NCBI GenBank assembly: GCA_963734865.1
Contig: CAVTIV010000018.1
Coordinates: 62,001-126,000, forward strand
DNA: 64,000 bases
Origin: CBDCUW01 sp963734865
GTDB taxonomy: Bacteria > Planctomycetota > Planctomycetia > Pirellulales > Pirellulaceae
Direction: 5' to 3'
The notes beneath the pieces are model-generated. The model searched no databases. It saw only the letters and a program-made list of their open reading frames with translations, and was not told where the DNA came from. Below are positions 48,845 to 58,722 of the stretch, one piece after another; the first letter of the stretch is position 1, and each line of letters opens with the position of its first letter. The position numbers and the translations under genes were made by a program.

Positions 48845-50782
48845 CTACACGTTTCTTAAGTTGAGTGCATCAGACGATGCGATGGGCAAGCGGACGTGAA
48901 ACGTTGCGCCACGGTCGGCATTCTGTGTGGCCCAGATCTTCCCCTCATGCGATTGGATGATCGATTGACTGATCGACAACCCCATACCGATGCCGCCCGG
49001 CCGCGTGGTGAAGAACGGGTCAAAAATGCGGCGAAGTTGATCATCGGCCAATCCAATTCCGCCGTCTTCAACGGTCAATTGCACGAACCGCGCGTCGTGA
49101 GTCGTTCGCACGGTGATTTGCCGCGATTCTGGGTTGACGTCTTGCATGGCCTGCGCGGCGTTAATCAAGAGATTCAGAATCACCTGTTGTATTTCGATTT
49201 TATCTCCGATGATTGACGGCAGTGCGTCGTCAAACTCTTGATTGATGACGACGCCACGATTCTCGGCATCCGGCGCGGCGAGTCGGAGGACGTCGCGGAC
49301 CTCTTCGTTGAGTTCCAAAGGCTCCGAAATCGGCTGCTCTTTCCTGGCCAGAGAGCGCACCCGTTTGAGGATACCGGCAGCGCGATTTCCGTCGTTGGCG
49401 ATGTCGTGCAGGGCGGCAGCGACCTCTTCGGTATCGGTTGGCGATTGCCGAAGCAACCGCATGGCGGCTTGTGCGTTACTGACGATAGCGGACAGCGGTT
49501 GATTCACTTCATGAGCGATCGACGTGGACAATTCGCCGATGGTCGTTACACGGTTGACGCGTGCCAGTTCGTCCCGCTGCCGTTGGGCAATGTGCTGACT
49601 AGCCAATCGCAATTGTTCGGCGATTCGCCGTTGTCGGATTTGTACAACGAGCACGACGATCATCGCTGTTTGAAAAGCAATGATCGTGACGGCGGCTACG
49701 ATGCGTCCAGGATATCTTTCCCACGCCGAGAGCTCGCGGAAATCAACCACGCTTCCGCTAGGGAGACGAGATTGATCCAGTCCCCGCAGTTGCATTTGGC
49801 GCCAATCGAGATGATTGTGAACCGGTGCATGCGTGAAAGCAGAGGCCTCGATGGGGTCGGCCCCGTTTAGAATCTGCAGGCCCAGCTCGGCGGTCTCTTT
49901 GCCCAAGTCCTCGAACGTAGCAAAGTTACCGCCCACGATGCCATTGCCATGATACGTGTTGTAAACCCCATATACCGGCGCCGCGGACCGCTCCGCGACT
50001 TGTTGCAGGACTTCAGGTGAAAACAAGTGTTGGCCGTCGCCGTCCTGCATGTAGAGCAAGAACAGCACAATGGCTCCGGCCGGAATTTGTCGGACACGCT
50101 GCAGTAGTTCTTCCAATGGGAGACCGCTGAGATACTCAATTTGGAACTCACGCTTGATACGCCGACAGTCGATCTTGTGCCTTCATCTTCCAGCTGTGAT
50201 CACTGATTCGAAGCGCCCGTGATGACGAACAGCCGCTTGGCATCGGGCTGCAAGGCTTTCGCGAGTTCTAATGTGGACACCGGGTCATCGCGCATTTGAA
50301 CTCCGGGCAGATTCGCAAGTGATTTGTCCGCTTCGACCCTTTCACTGTCGATGCAGGAATACATCAGCGGGGAATCAGGAAACAGCGAATCGCGATGGGA
50401 TAGGAGAAAATCGAGCGAGGGAAGGCCACCGGCGATCAACAGATGGACCGATCGGTCGGAGTACTTTTCCTTCAAATATGTCATCGACCTGTCGAGATGT
50501 TCCGCGCTGGAAAATCGGGCCGTATCAAGATACTCGCTATAGATTTCGATCTGACAACTCGCCAGCAACTCTCATGTTCTCCCGCAGCATTCGGTCAACG
50601 ATCACGTTAGCCGGCAGTACGCTTTCGTGAGAATAGACGACAACGACATTCTTGACGTCCACCGTCCCAACCGACTGCGCGACGCCGAGCGAAGGAAGAG
50701 AAAGACATAAAGTGAGCGACGCCGATGCGGCAGCGAAAAACCGAGACGGGCTTGCCAAGCCTCGCAGTTTTATTTCAGACAT
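48845..50782 (-). pseudogene. Hybrid sensor histidine kinase with ABC-substrate-binding-like sensor, frameshifted
   Basis: ATG 50782 opens a signal-peptide-like start and KNVVVVYSHESVLPANVIVD, the beginning of an ABC-sugar-binding-like sensor. It shifts near 50570 into QIEIYSEYLDTARF, then near 50205 and near 50160 around SDHSWKMKAQDRLSAYQ and RREFQIEYLSGLPLEELLQ. The last frame is open for 423 codons: rest of sensor (APVYGVYNTYHGNGIVGGNF), membrane helix (VAAVTIIAFQTAMIVVLVV), HisKA (STSIAHEVNQPLSAIV) and HATPase (DKIEIQQVILNLLINAAQAM; GIGMGLSISQSII). Kinase residues are intact; the sensor is not. It precedes the FixJ-type regulator gene. Confidence 0.8.
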
Positions 50783-50959
50783 ACATTCGTGACGCCATTG
50801 TGATTTCGAGGCAAACTTACCAATGATCAGCAGTATTGTAGCTTCTCAAAGCTGACAACCGAGGCGTTGGAGTATCAGTTCTGGGCTTCGATTCTAGCAA
50901 GTGAGTCGAAAACCGACTAGAAGTTTCGAGGGAACTCTCGCCCCCGACGTTTATCAGAC

Positions 50960-51166
50960 ATGGATGAAACGTCTACTAGGATTTTGCAGACCGCCAGACT
51001 GACGTCGGCCATGTGGCTCATCGCCAATGGCGATAGCTTAAACCAATTCGCGAGGGAACTCGGGTACTCCGATCAGGCACACTTCACCCGGGCCTTTCGC
51101 CGTTGGAGCGACGCTTCTTCGCCTTCATGCAGAATCCGATTAAGCACAGAAAGGACCAATGGCTAG
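50960..51166 (+). pseudogene. AraC-family helix-turn-helix fragment
   Basis: Only the second AraC-type helix-turn-helix is present: RLTSAMWLIANGDSLNQFA, RELGYSDQAHFTRAFRRW. The sensor and first helix-turn-helix are missing, and the frame ends 20 residues later without similarity. A truncated remnant at the edge of the accessory region. Confidence 0.6.
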
Positions 51167-51627
51167 TGTCGTAGTTTCTGCAACGCAGCAAAGAGTTTGG
51201 CGTTCGTTGCAACTCGAAAGCCATCGCCGTTGGGAACAGCAACAAAGGTCAAGATTTCGCTATCAATCGATCGATGTTCAATTGTTCTAACTGCAATCGG
51301 GTGCATCGACCGCTAGCTCGAGGCTCAGGGCCGAACTCGCATCGGTGTCTTCATGACCAAGACACCGACACGCCGAACGCCCATCACCGAAAGTGCTCCG
51401 GCTTCATCGACCGGGTCGTTCTTGTGCTGACTTAGTGCGGTGGGGGCGACCTACGCATGTTGCGATCGCAATCATCGCGCACCGGTCGATGCAACCACCG
51501 CACGCCAGGTGACCGAATTTACTAGCGTGTTAAAGGCCAGTTCCGCACCCCCTGCTGTCCTCCAAGATCTCGGGAAACCCGAATCCCGAGTCTGAGAGTG
51601 CCGGGATAAACCGGCTTGGAATAGAGA
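51167..51627. other. Gene-poor stretch of about 460 bp
   Basis: No convincing gene. A 47-codon minus-strand frame (51163-51306, MHPIAVRTIEHRSID) has no known match in my memory. The stretch has many in-frame stops and reads like decayed sequence. It may include the left edge of the accessory island. Confidence 0.35.
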
Positions 51628-52587
51628 ATGAAAGAGTCTTACGAAGAACGATTAGCCATCGGCTTCGGCTTTCCTCGAAGGGGCGGAGATGGTGACATCT
51701 CTGTCTTGAGCGTTCGAAGTGAAGGTCCGTGCAGGCCAGCCATTGAGCTCCGGAATCCGTACCGACATTCGGATCGGACGCCGGTTTTCGTTGGGGACTT
51801 TGTGGATCGCGGGCCGGCGATCGCGGAAGTAATTGCGATTGCGCGGGCCACGGTCGAAGCGGGCGATGGATTCGCGGTTATGGGAAACCATGAGTACAAC
51901 GCGATCGCGTTTCATACTGCGGTGCCGGGGAAGCAGGGATACTGGTTTCGTGAACATTCCGAAAAGAATTTGAAGCAGCATCGGGCAACATTGGACCAGC
52001 TCTCGCCGACCGAGCTAGCGGATGCGATTGATTGGTTCAGGACTTTGCCTGTAGCTTTGGAGCTGGATGGGATTCGTGTGGTCCATGCCGCTTGGCGGGA
52101 TGACCAGATTGATACGATCAATAGCTCGCTCCGATCGCTGGGGCAATTTGGCCCGGAATTCTTGGCCGAGTCGGCGCGGGCGGGAAGTGAGCTGAATGCG
52201 TCGGTCGAGGATGTCTTGAAAGGGCCGGAGCTTGCGTTGCCAGCCGGAGTTTCGATCCTGGATAAAGCGGGGCACGAGCGAGAGACAGTTCGGATCAAGT
52301 GGTACGAGGAACCGGCAGGGCGAACTTATCGCGGCTTTCATTTCGGATCGGATGAAGTGCCTGACGTTGCGATTGAAGCCGAGTCAGTGGACGGGATGGC
52401 CGGGTATCCGGATGACGCACCACCAGTGTTTGTGGGGCACTACTGGCTGACCGGGACGCCAATGCCGTTGGCGCCGAATGTTGCCTGCACGGATTACAGC
52501 GTGGCCAAGGACGGCAAACTTGTGGCATATCGTTGGGATGGCGAGCCAGTGCTCAGTGCTGACAAGTTTCATTGGATCGAAAACTAA
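51628..52587 (+). CDS. Calcineurin-like metallophosphatase lacking its N-terminal metal motif
   Basis: A 319-codon frame. From about residue 48 it is a serine/threonine-phosphatase-like metallophosphoesterase: TPVFVGDFVDRGPAIAEVI (GDxxDRG), VMGNHEYNAIAF (GNHE), RVVHAAWRDDQID and VFVGHYWLTGTP (GH). The family normally starts with a D-x-H motif (GDIHGH) that supplies two metal ligands. The first 45 codons here (EERLAIGFGFPRRGGDGDIS) do not contain it in any frame I checked. I infer a 5' truncation with a new start. Without that motif, activity is doubtful. It is followed at once by a 52-codon frame. Confidence 0.65.
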   Translation: MKESYEERLAIGFGFPRRGGDGDISVLSVRSEGPCRPAIELRNPYRHSDRTPVFVGDFVDRGPAIAEVIAIARATVEAGDGFAVMGNHEYNAIAFHTAVPGKQGYWFREHSEKNLKQHRATLDQLSPTELADAIDWFRTLPVALELDGIRVVHAAWRDDQIDTINSSLRSLGQFGPEFLAESARAGSELNASVEDVLKGPELALPAGVSILDKAGHERETVRIKWYEEPAGRTYRGFHFGSDEVPDVAIEAESVDGMAGYPDDAPPVFVGHYWLTGTPMPLAPNVACTDYSVAKDGKLVAYRWDGEPVLSADKFHWIEN

Positions 52588-52746
52588 ATGAAGGCCTACC
52601 GTGTCGATGAACGAGCGACGCAACATGGCTGCAGACGTATCGACGAAGCTATCATCGAGTTCATTCTTGACCACTTTCATCAGCAGAATGCTATCCATCG
52701 GCCCGACGTGGTGGACGTAGGAACGTGGCTGCTTCACAATTGTTGA
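52588..52746 (+). CDS. Possible small protein, 52 residues
   Basis: ATG 52588 directly abuts the TAA of the metallophosphatase, which allows translational coupling. The product (MKAYRVDERATQHGCRRID ...) is mildly acidic, with two cysteines and no membrane helix. I do not recognise it. It ends 47 bases before the helicase gene. It may be chance. Confidence 0.3.
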   Translation: MKAYRVDERATQHGCRRIDEAIIEFILDHFHQQNAIHRPDVVDVGTWLLHNC

Positions 52747-52793
52747 CGAATATGCTGCCAAATCACGGTTAGTCGTCTAACAAGCGAGCTCGG

Positions 52794-55700
52794 ATGCGCA
52801 TGGCGAATTCGCCATTTCTAGAGATACCTGCACAGAACTGGATCGCTTCGAATGATCAGGCGTTCGCGGTTTTCGATGGTTTCCCGGTTAGCGTCGGGCA
52901 CTCACTGGTCATCACCCGGCGAATCGTACCCACCTGGTTTGACGCTACGGCGGATGAACAATCCGCGTTGATGGATCTGGTCAATGTCGTCAAACAAAAG
53001 CTCGACGAAACGCTGCGGCCGAAGCCTGACGGCTACAACGTTGGGTTCAATGCTGGTGATGCGGCTGGTCAAACGGTGCCTCATCTCCATATCCATGTGA
53101 TTCCGAGGTACACGGGCGATGTGGACGACCCTCGTGGTGGCGTTCGACATGTGATTCCTAACAAGGGGAATTACCTGAAGGACGCTTCTGGCGAACCGGC
53201 GCGCGGTGGTGGGAAAACGGCGCCCACATTGAGCGTCGGTTACCCCCATTCGCCGCTATGGGAACAATTGTCTTGGAGAATCGCCGGCGCCCATTCCGTT
53301 GACATACTGGCTTCGTTCGTTCAGTCATCGGGGCTCGCGGTCATCGAGGAACAACTTTTCGAGGCATTGCGCACTGGCGCTCAAGTCCGAATGCTCGTCA
53401 GTGACTACCTCTATATCTCCGCCCCCAAAGCACTCCGTACGTTGGTCGGATGGTGCGATTTGGCAGCGGAAGAGTTCGAGAACGAACCGTTGCAGGTTCG
53501 GCTGATCGAGACCGCCAAGCTACCGACTACGCCGGAATCGTTTCACCCTAAGGCGTGGCGAATCATCGAAGGATCGCGCGACTTTATTTCCGTCGGTAGC
53601 AGCAACCTATCAAAGGCAGCGCTCGTCAGCGGCGTTGAATGGAATCTCCTGTCGACGTCGACCGCTTCCGAACCGTCTCACCTTCAATTCTCTGCGGAAT
53701 TCCAAGCACTGTGGCAAGTCGCTTCGCCATTGACGCCGGAGCTTGTCGAGTCCTACGCAAAATCAGCCGCGCAGTATCGCCAGGAGCATTTTTTTCCAGA
53801 GGCCGATGATGTTCACGAAATCCCTGAACCGCGGCCCTGGCAGGTCGAAGCATTGGCGTCGCTCGCCGGAGTTCGAGACGCGGGGCACAGACGGGCGTTG
53901 GTCGCGGTGGCAACGGGGATGGGAAAGACGTGGTTAGCGGCGTTCGACACCTGCCAGTTCGGACAGAAGATCGGGCGCCGGCCAAGGGTGCTGATCATTG
54001 CCCATCGGGCTCATATCCTTGCCCAGGCGGAAGCGGTCCTGTCGCGTCTGCTCGATCACCAGTTCGGGGACAGCTCAACCGCGTGGTACATCGGCAATCA
54101 AAGCGATCTGAACCGCGAGTTGGTCGTCGCGTCGATCCAGAAACTCTCTCGTCCAGAAGGGCTTCAGCGACTCGCGGACCAGCACTTTGACTATGTCATC
54201 ATGGACGAGGTGCATCATGCGCAGTGCACCAAGCTACCGTCGCGTGCTTGCGCAACTTGATTGTGACTTTGCTCTTGGTTTGACCGCCACTCCGGAACGC
54301 ACCGACGGAGTCGACGTCGCGACCATCTTTGATGACAACCTGGCTTATCACGCCAGCATTGGCGAGGGAATCGCGGAAGAGGCGCTCGTTCCCTTCCACT
54401 ATGTTGGCATCAAGGACACCGTCGATTTTAGGCAGATCCCATGGCGAAACGGACGATTTGACGTTGCCGAACTGGAACAGCGGGTCGCCCGCAGCGAACG
54501 CATGGATCGGCTATGGTCGACCATGGAAAAACACCCCGCCGACCGGTCGATCTTTTTCTGCTGCTCGCGCCGGCACGCGGTGTTTGCACGGGACTGGCTG
54601 GCGTCACAAGGCATCTCCGCTAGCCGCGGTCTTTTCTGGCGATGGGAGTGATCCGTATGGCGACTCGCTTGAGCGTCTTCGGACCGGCGACTTGCAGGCG
54701 TTGTGTGTCGTCGACATGTTCAACGAAGGACTCGATATTCCGGCGGTTGATCGCGTTGTGATGCTGCGACCGACCGAGTCAAAGGTCATTTTTCTCCAAC
54801 AACTCGGTCGCGGTCTGCGTGCCAGTGAGGGGAAGAGCCGTTTGCTGGTAATTGATTTCGTTGGCAATCACCGCATCTTTGCTCAGCGGATCATCCACCT
54901 GCTGTCATTGCAAGGCTCCAACAACCAGTGGCACTCGCTGAAGGATTGGCTCAATGGCAAGCCAGCCGATTTGCCAGCGGGCTGTCTGTTGGATGTCGAA
55001 GTCGATGCCAAAGACATGCTCAAACAATTCCTGCCCAAAGGACGGAACGCAGGGATTGAAGGATACCGCGCGATCCGCGACGACCTTGGACGGCGTCCAA
55101 CGGCGATGGAAGTCTTTAGCCGAGGGTTTCTACCGCGAACGATTTGCGCTGCTGAGGGAAGTTGGTTCGGGTTTGCCGAGGCCGAAGGTGATTTAGATGA
55201 CACGCAACGCGACGTGGTGGCCGAGTTCGGCGATTGGTTGAATACGGTGGAGACGACCAGCTTGAACAAGTCCTACAAGATGGTCGTGCTACGCGTTCTG
55301 TTGGACTCGGGACATTTGTTCTCGGGGATCGATCTTTATGAATTCGCCAAACGGTGTCGAAGTTTCATGCTGAATCACGACGTGCTGCGTCGCGATCTCG
55401 AAGGCGAGAAACACGCCGTCGACCACGAAAAGGCCAGCGACCGCGATTGGGCGGAATGGTGGATCAAGTGGCCGATTAGTCGCTGGCTGGATACTCAGAA
55501 CAAAAAGGTTTGGTTTGAACGAAACGGCGACAGCTTCCGGTTGCGTATCGACTGCCCGGATGACTTGAAGTCATCGCTCGAATCGATGACGGAAGAACTG
55601 GTCGATTGGCGTCTCGCCGCCTATGCCAAAAGCCGTCGGCTTGTGAAAAGCGAGGTTGGGGAACTGGCGTTCGAGGGCAAAGTTTCGCATGCAAACGGCC

Positions 55701-56500
55701 GACCGATCCTGTTTCTTCCCGACAAGGCGAAATTGCCTGAACGTCCCGTTGGCTCGATCGTGGCGAGACTTCCGGATGGGGCGACGTGGGAATTCAAACT
55801 CGTGAAAGTCGCTTGTAATGTGGCGCAACCAGTCGGCGAGAAAGCGAATCAGCTTGGTGACTTACTGAAGCAGTGGTTCGGCCCGAATGCAGGCCTGCCG
55901 GGTACGAGTTTTCACGTGCGATTTGAATCCAAATCTGGCGAGTGGCATGTCTCGCCCATCGGCGCCGACGCGAAGTCCACGCTCGAGCCAGAAAATCCGG
56001 TTCAAGATTCGATGAACCGAGTGGAGTCGAGCGTGGATTTGGCGTCGCGATACACAACGCATGCCCCTGTTTACGATTTATCGGCGGCGGCCGGCGAATG
56101 GGGACCTGAAGGAATCCCTGCCGAGATCGGCTGGATTGCCGTCCCCAATCAGCCCCTGTCACGGGGCATGTTTGCCGCTCGGGTTACCGGGCGATCGATG
56201 GAACCAATAATCCCGAGCGATTCCTGGTGCCTGTTTCGCCCCTGCCCAGCCGGGTCGCGGGAAGGCCGAATGCTGCTTGTTCAAGTCAATACGCAGTCCG
56301 ATCCGGAAGACGGAGGCCGCTACACCGTCAAGCGTTATCATTCCGTCAAGCGAGCAACCGAAGACGGCTGGGAGCATCAGACGATTCAGCTCGAACCCCT
56401 CAACAATGATTACCAGCCGATTGAAATCTTCAGCGAAGAAGCGGACGACATCCGAGTCGTGGGCGAGTTTGTCTGTGTGATCGAACCGGCCGAGCAGTAA
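52794..56500 (+). pseudogene. Giant HIT - PLD nuclease - SF2 helicase - S24 peptidase protein, two frameshifts
   Basis: Three consecutive frames make one ~1235-residue protein. Frame one (to about 54226): a HIT domain with PHLHIHVIPRY (residues about 95-105), a phospholipase-D-like nuclease at about 165-320 (FHPKAWRIIEG; VGSSNLSKAAL), and the helicase start, with Walker A VATGMGKTW near 375 and DEVHH near 470. A shift near 54222-54228 leads to frame two: SYRRVLAQLDCDFALGLTATP to about 54622. A second shift gives AVFSGDGSDPYGDSLERL, then VVDMFNEGLDIPAVDRVV, QQLGRGLRASEGKSR, a long unknown region, and a LexA/UmuD-type S24 domain with the serine in RVTGRSMEPIIPSDSW and the lysine in GRYTVKRYHS. 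The combination suggests nucleic-acid defence or damage response. Confidence 0.8.
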
Positions 56501-56650
56501 GTCACGGATATGAATGGAACGCGGCGCACTCTGCTGTTAACCTTACGCACCGAGAGTTAACACGGACACACTGGTGGAAGCTCATGTTCGGTGAACTGAT
56601 TGTTGTGAGTGAAGCAGCCGTGTGGTAGAAAACGCTTCCGGAGGCGCGGA

Positions 56651-57121
56651 ATGAATCTGGAAGAACTAACATCCCACCTTTACGAGCGAGTTACGCAAGC
56701 TGAGGATTGGTCCAATGACGGATTCCCAGGGGAAATCTCGGGATTTGCAATTAGAGCATTTCCATGCACCGCGAAAGCTCTCAATCTGTTGCACGATCTG
56801 TCTAGGAAGGAGTCGCATGGGCTCGTCTTCCGCGTTTCATGGGAAGAGAGATTTGGGAAGTCGTACGCTGACCTCGATGTGAGATTGAATCCGGACGGGT
56901 CGATGTCACGCGAAGGGCACGGACGGACGCACAATCCCTATTACGCGGTCTATTTGACCGCGATCCCAGGCACGAATGGGTTGGTTATATGGAGGCAATT
57001 CAACCCAGACGCAGTGGACACGTCCATTACAGTCCAACATTTCTTCCGCAACCTACTGGCTGTGGCGTGTCGCGAAGAGAACTGCGCAAAGATCTTCCGC
57101 GTCAAGACGAAACATTCCTGA
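56651..57121 (+). CDS. Hypothetical protein, 156 residues
   Basis: I start it at ATG 56651 because GGAGG lies six bases upstream; a longer frame from 56609 adds only basic residues. No family is recognised. It reads as a soluble alpha/beta protein: MNLEELTSHLYERVTQAEDW, HGLVFRVSWEERFGKSYADL, YYAVYLTAIPGTNGLVIWRQ, FFRNLLAVACREENCAKIF. It follows the helicase gene by 150 bases on the same strand and may belong to the same unit, with no proof from sequence. Its C-terminus is Lys/His rich. Confidence 0.6.
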   Translation: MNLEELTSHLYERVTQAEDWSNDGFPGEISGFAIRAFPCTAKALNLLHDLSRKESHGLVFRVSWEERFGKSYADLDVRLNPDGSMSREGHGRTHNPYYAVYLTAIPGTNGLVIWRQFNPDAVDTSITVQHFFRNLLAVACREENCAKIFRVKTKHS

Positions 57122-57225
57122 TCACCATTCGCTTGCGCAGTCGGACCAAGGCTGGTTTCCCCTTTGGTCAACAAACTGAAACGAACACTTTGGCCGATAG
57201 TTCACTGGATCGCTCCAATCCAGTT

Positions 57226-57260
57226 AACGCCCGTGAGCCGAAGTCCGGTTAACGGGCGTT
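57226..57260 (+). terminator. Weak hairpin after the 156-residue protein gene
   Basis: Arms AACGCCCG (57226-57233) and CGGGCGTT (57253-57260), loop 19 bases, followed by a short TT. It lies about 105 bases after the stop at 57121. Tentative. Confidence 0.35.
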
Positions 57261-57359
57261 TGCCATTTCGGGCCACTTTTCCCAGAATTCGGCCCCGAGC
57301 CAGCAGTTCTCGCCGGTTCTCAGTTTCGTCGCCAGAGTGGGAACCGTTTGAATGTATTG

Positions 57360-57650
57360 TCACCCGCTGCAATTACGAGAGGTCGCCGCGTCTCGGATGC
57401 CAAGTCCGTGTTCACCGAGTACACGAATGATTCGTTCGACACTCTTGTCACCGAAGTTCGGAATCTTATTGAGCTCCGCCCGAGTTAGTTCGACGAGTTC
57501 CCTGACGTAAAGTACGCCGACCTCCTCGAGCCCATTGACGGTGCGTAGGTCGAGCTCAAGCTCGGCTACTGCGGACACCAATGCCTTCATTTGTTTCTGC
57601 TCCGTCTCCCACCCTTGGTTGAGCGGAATTCGCGTCCGTGCCGTTGTCAT
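57360..57650 (-). CDS. Orphan RNA polymerase alpha-subunit C-terminal-domain protein
   Basis: 96 residues from ATG 57650, with a near-perfect AAAGGAGGAG ribosome site eight bases upstream. Residues about 28-85 match the alpha-CTD helix-hairpin-helix fold: LDLRTVNGLEEVGVLYVREL, then ELTRAELNKIPNFGDKSVERI. Positions equivalent to the E. coli DNA-contact residues Arg265, Asn268, Lys298 and Ser299 read R, N, K and S, so binding to AT-rich upstream DNA is plausible. There is no assembly domain, so it cannot be a polymerase subunit. Possible jobs are a small DNA-binding regulator or a decoy of polymerase contacts. It lies inside the accessory island beside an HNH gene on the same strand. Confidence 0.75.
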   Translation of the reverse strand: MTTARTRIPLNQGWETEQKQMKALVSAVAELELDLRTVNGLEEVGVLYVRELVELTRAELNKIPNFGDKSVERIIRVLGEHGLGIRDAATSRNCSG

Positions 57651-57790
57651 TGACTCTCTCCTCCTTTGCAATCAGACCCAATTCCTAATTCATCATCGCT
57701 TGTACCAAATAGTGACGGTGAACGAAAAACAATTTTGCAAAATCGAAGACTTTTCCAACCTGAATGGCTCGACGAATCCGAAAGCGACAT

Positions 57791-58393
57791 TCAAAGAGTT
57801 TCCGGCTCTACCCAGTGCTTCAATTGATTCAGCGGCGGAAATGCGTACGGTAAAAGCTCTAATTCAAACGGCAGATGGTGTTCGCGAGCATCGTCGAGTG
57901 CGAGCTGCATCAATCCATTTTTCTCGCAGTATCGAGCCACCAGCTTCAGGTACCTCCGTAGCACGAAGAGCGACGGGAAGTTGTTTCTGCTTTCCATCCA
58001 TGCCAGCAAACTGGAAGCGCCCTTGGAACTGTTGCAACTTCGGCATGCCCACACCAGATTGTCCGCTTCGTCTGCGCCTCCCTTCAATCGTGGGATCAAA
58101 TGGTCGAGCGAAAGGTTCGCCGTCGAACCGCAATAGCAGCATGCTTGCGGCAGAGTCATCTTCAGACGCTCGTCATCGTACATCGAACGCATCGACATGC
58201 TGCCGGTGCGAAGCCCTTTGAAAAGTCGGCTGCGAATTATGTGGTGTTGCCGCTTGTACTCTTCGCACCCTTCCCGCACAGCAGCATCCGCCCGAGCTAG
58301 ATTCGCGTACGACCAAGCAACATGGTCCAGCACGGTTTCGATATTCGGCCTACGTGGCTTCTTAGGCGTTGCCCTATCCGGTTGCGACATCAT
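57791..58393 (-). CDS. HNH endonuclease
   Basis: About 200 residues from ATG 58393 (next Met at 58390; longer frames upstream run into the IS21 remnant). The HNH core is clear: CCYCGSTANLSLDHLIPRLK, then GGADEADNLVWACRSCNSSK, with two CxxC zinc pairs, the DH catalytic pair and the N. The N-terminal half is basic and helical (YKRQHHIIRSRLFKGL), and the C-terminus has no known domain. HNH proteins cut DNA in restriction, phage and mobile elements; target unknown. Same strand as the orphan alpha-CTD gene 140 bases further on. Confidence 0.8.
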   Translation of the reverse strand: MMSQPDRATPKKPRRPNIETVLDHVAWSYANLARADAAVREGCEEYKRQHHIIRSRLFKGLRTGSMSMRSMYDDERLKMTLPQACCYCGSTANLSLDHLIPRLKGGADEADNLVWACRSCNSSKGASSLLAWMESRNNFPSLFVLRRYLKLVARYCEKNGLMQLALDDAREHHLPFELELLPYAFPPLNQLKHWVEPETL

Positions 58394-58530
58394 TGGCACC
58401 GTTCGGTAGCGGTCTCTGCACTGACTCGTGTAATGCGGTTTGTTATCGCGGTTGCAGCTAGTTCGCGTTGAGACCAAATTCCCGGCTTCCCAACTCATTC
58501 CTCCAGTGCCACTCCCGACGAAACACATGC

Positions 58531-58722
58531 TCATCTTCTGACCCAATGTCGCAAACTTCCAGACCCGATGGGCGCTTTGGCTGGTTTTGACTGCTGCCGC
58601 AGGTACTTGGCCACCGAGTCCCGGCTGACGCCGAGTTCCCTAGCGATCCGCCTCTGAGACCATCCCTGCTCGTGCAAAGTCTTTATCGACAACACCTTAG
58701 CCACCTTCAGTTGATTCGCCAT
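58531..58722 (-). mobile_element. IS21-family istA remnant (N-terminal helix-turn-helix)
   Basis: The first ~50 codons match the start of an IstA transposase: MANQLKVAKVLSIKTLHEQG, WSQRRIARELGVSRDSVAKY, LRQQSKPAKAP. The frame then ends after nine unrelated residues. The catalytic DDE region and istB are absent. It is a deletion product that abuts the HNH gene, showing that IS21 activity helped shape this island. Confidence 0.75.

Noticed and set aside
54222..54622. Programmed frameshifting in the helicase gene
   Set aside because: No slippery heptamer or stimulating structure recognised, and two shifts would be needed.
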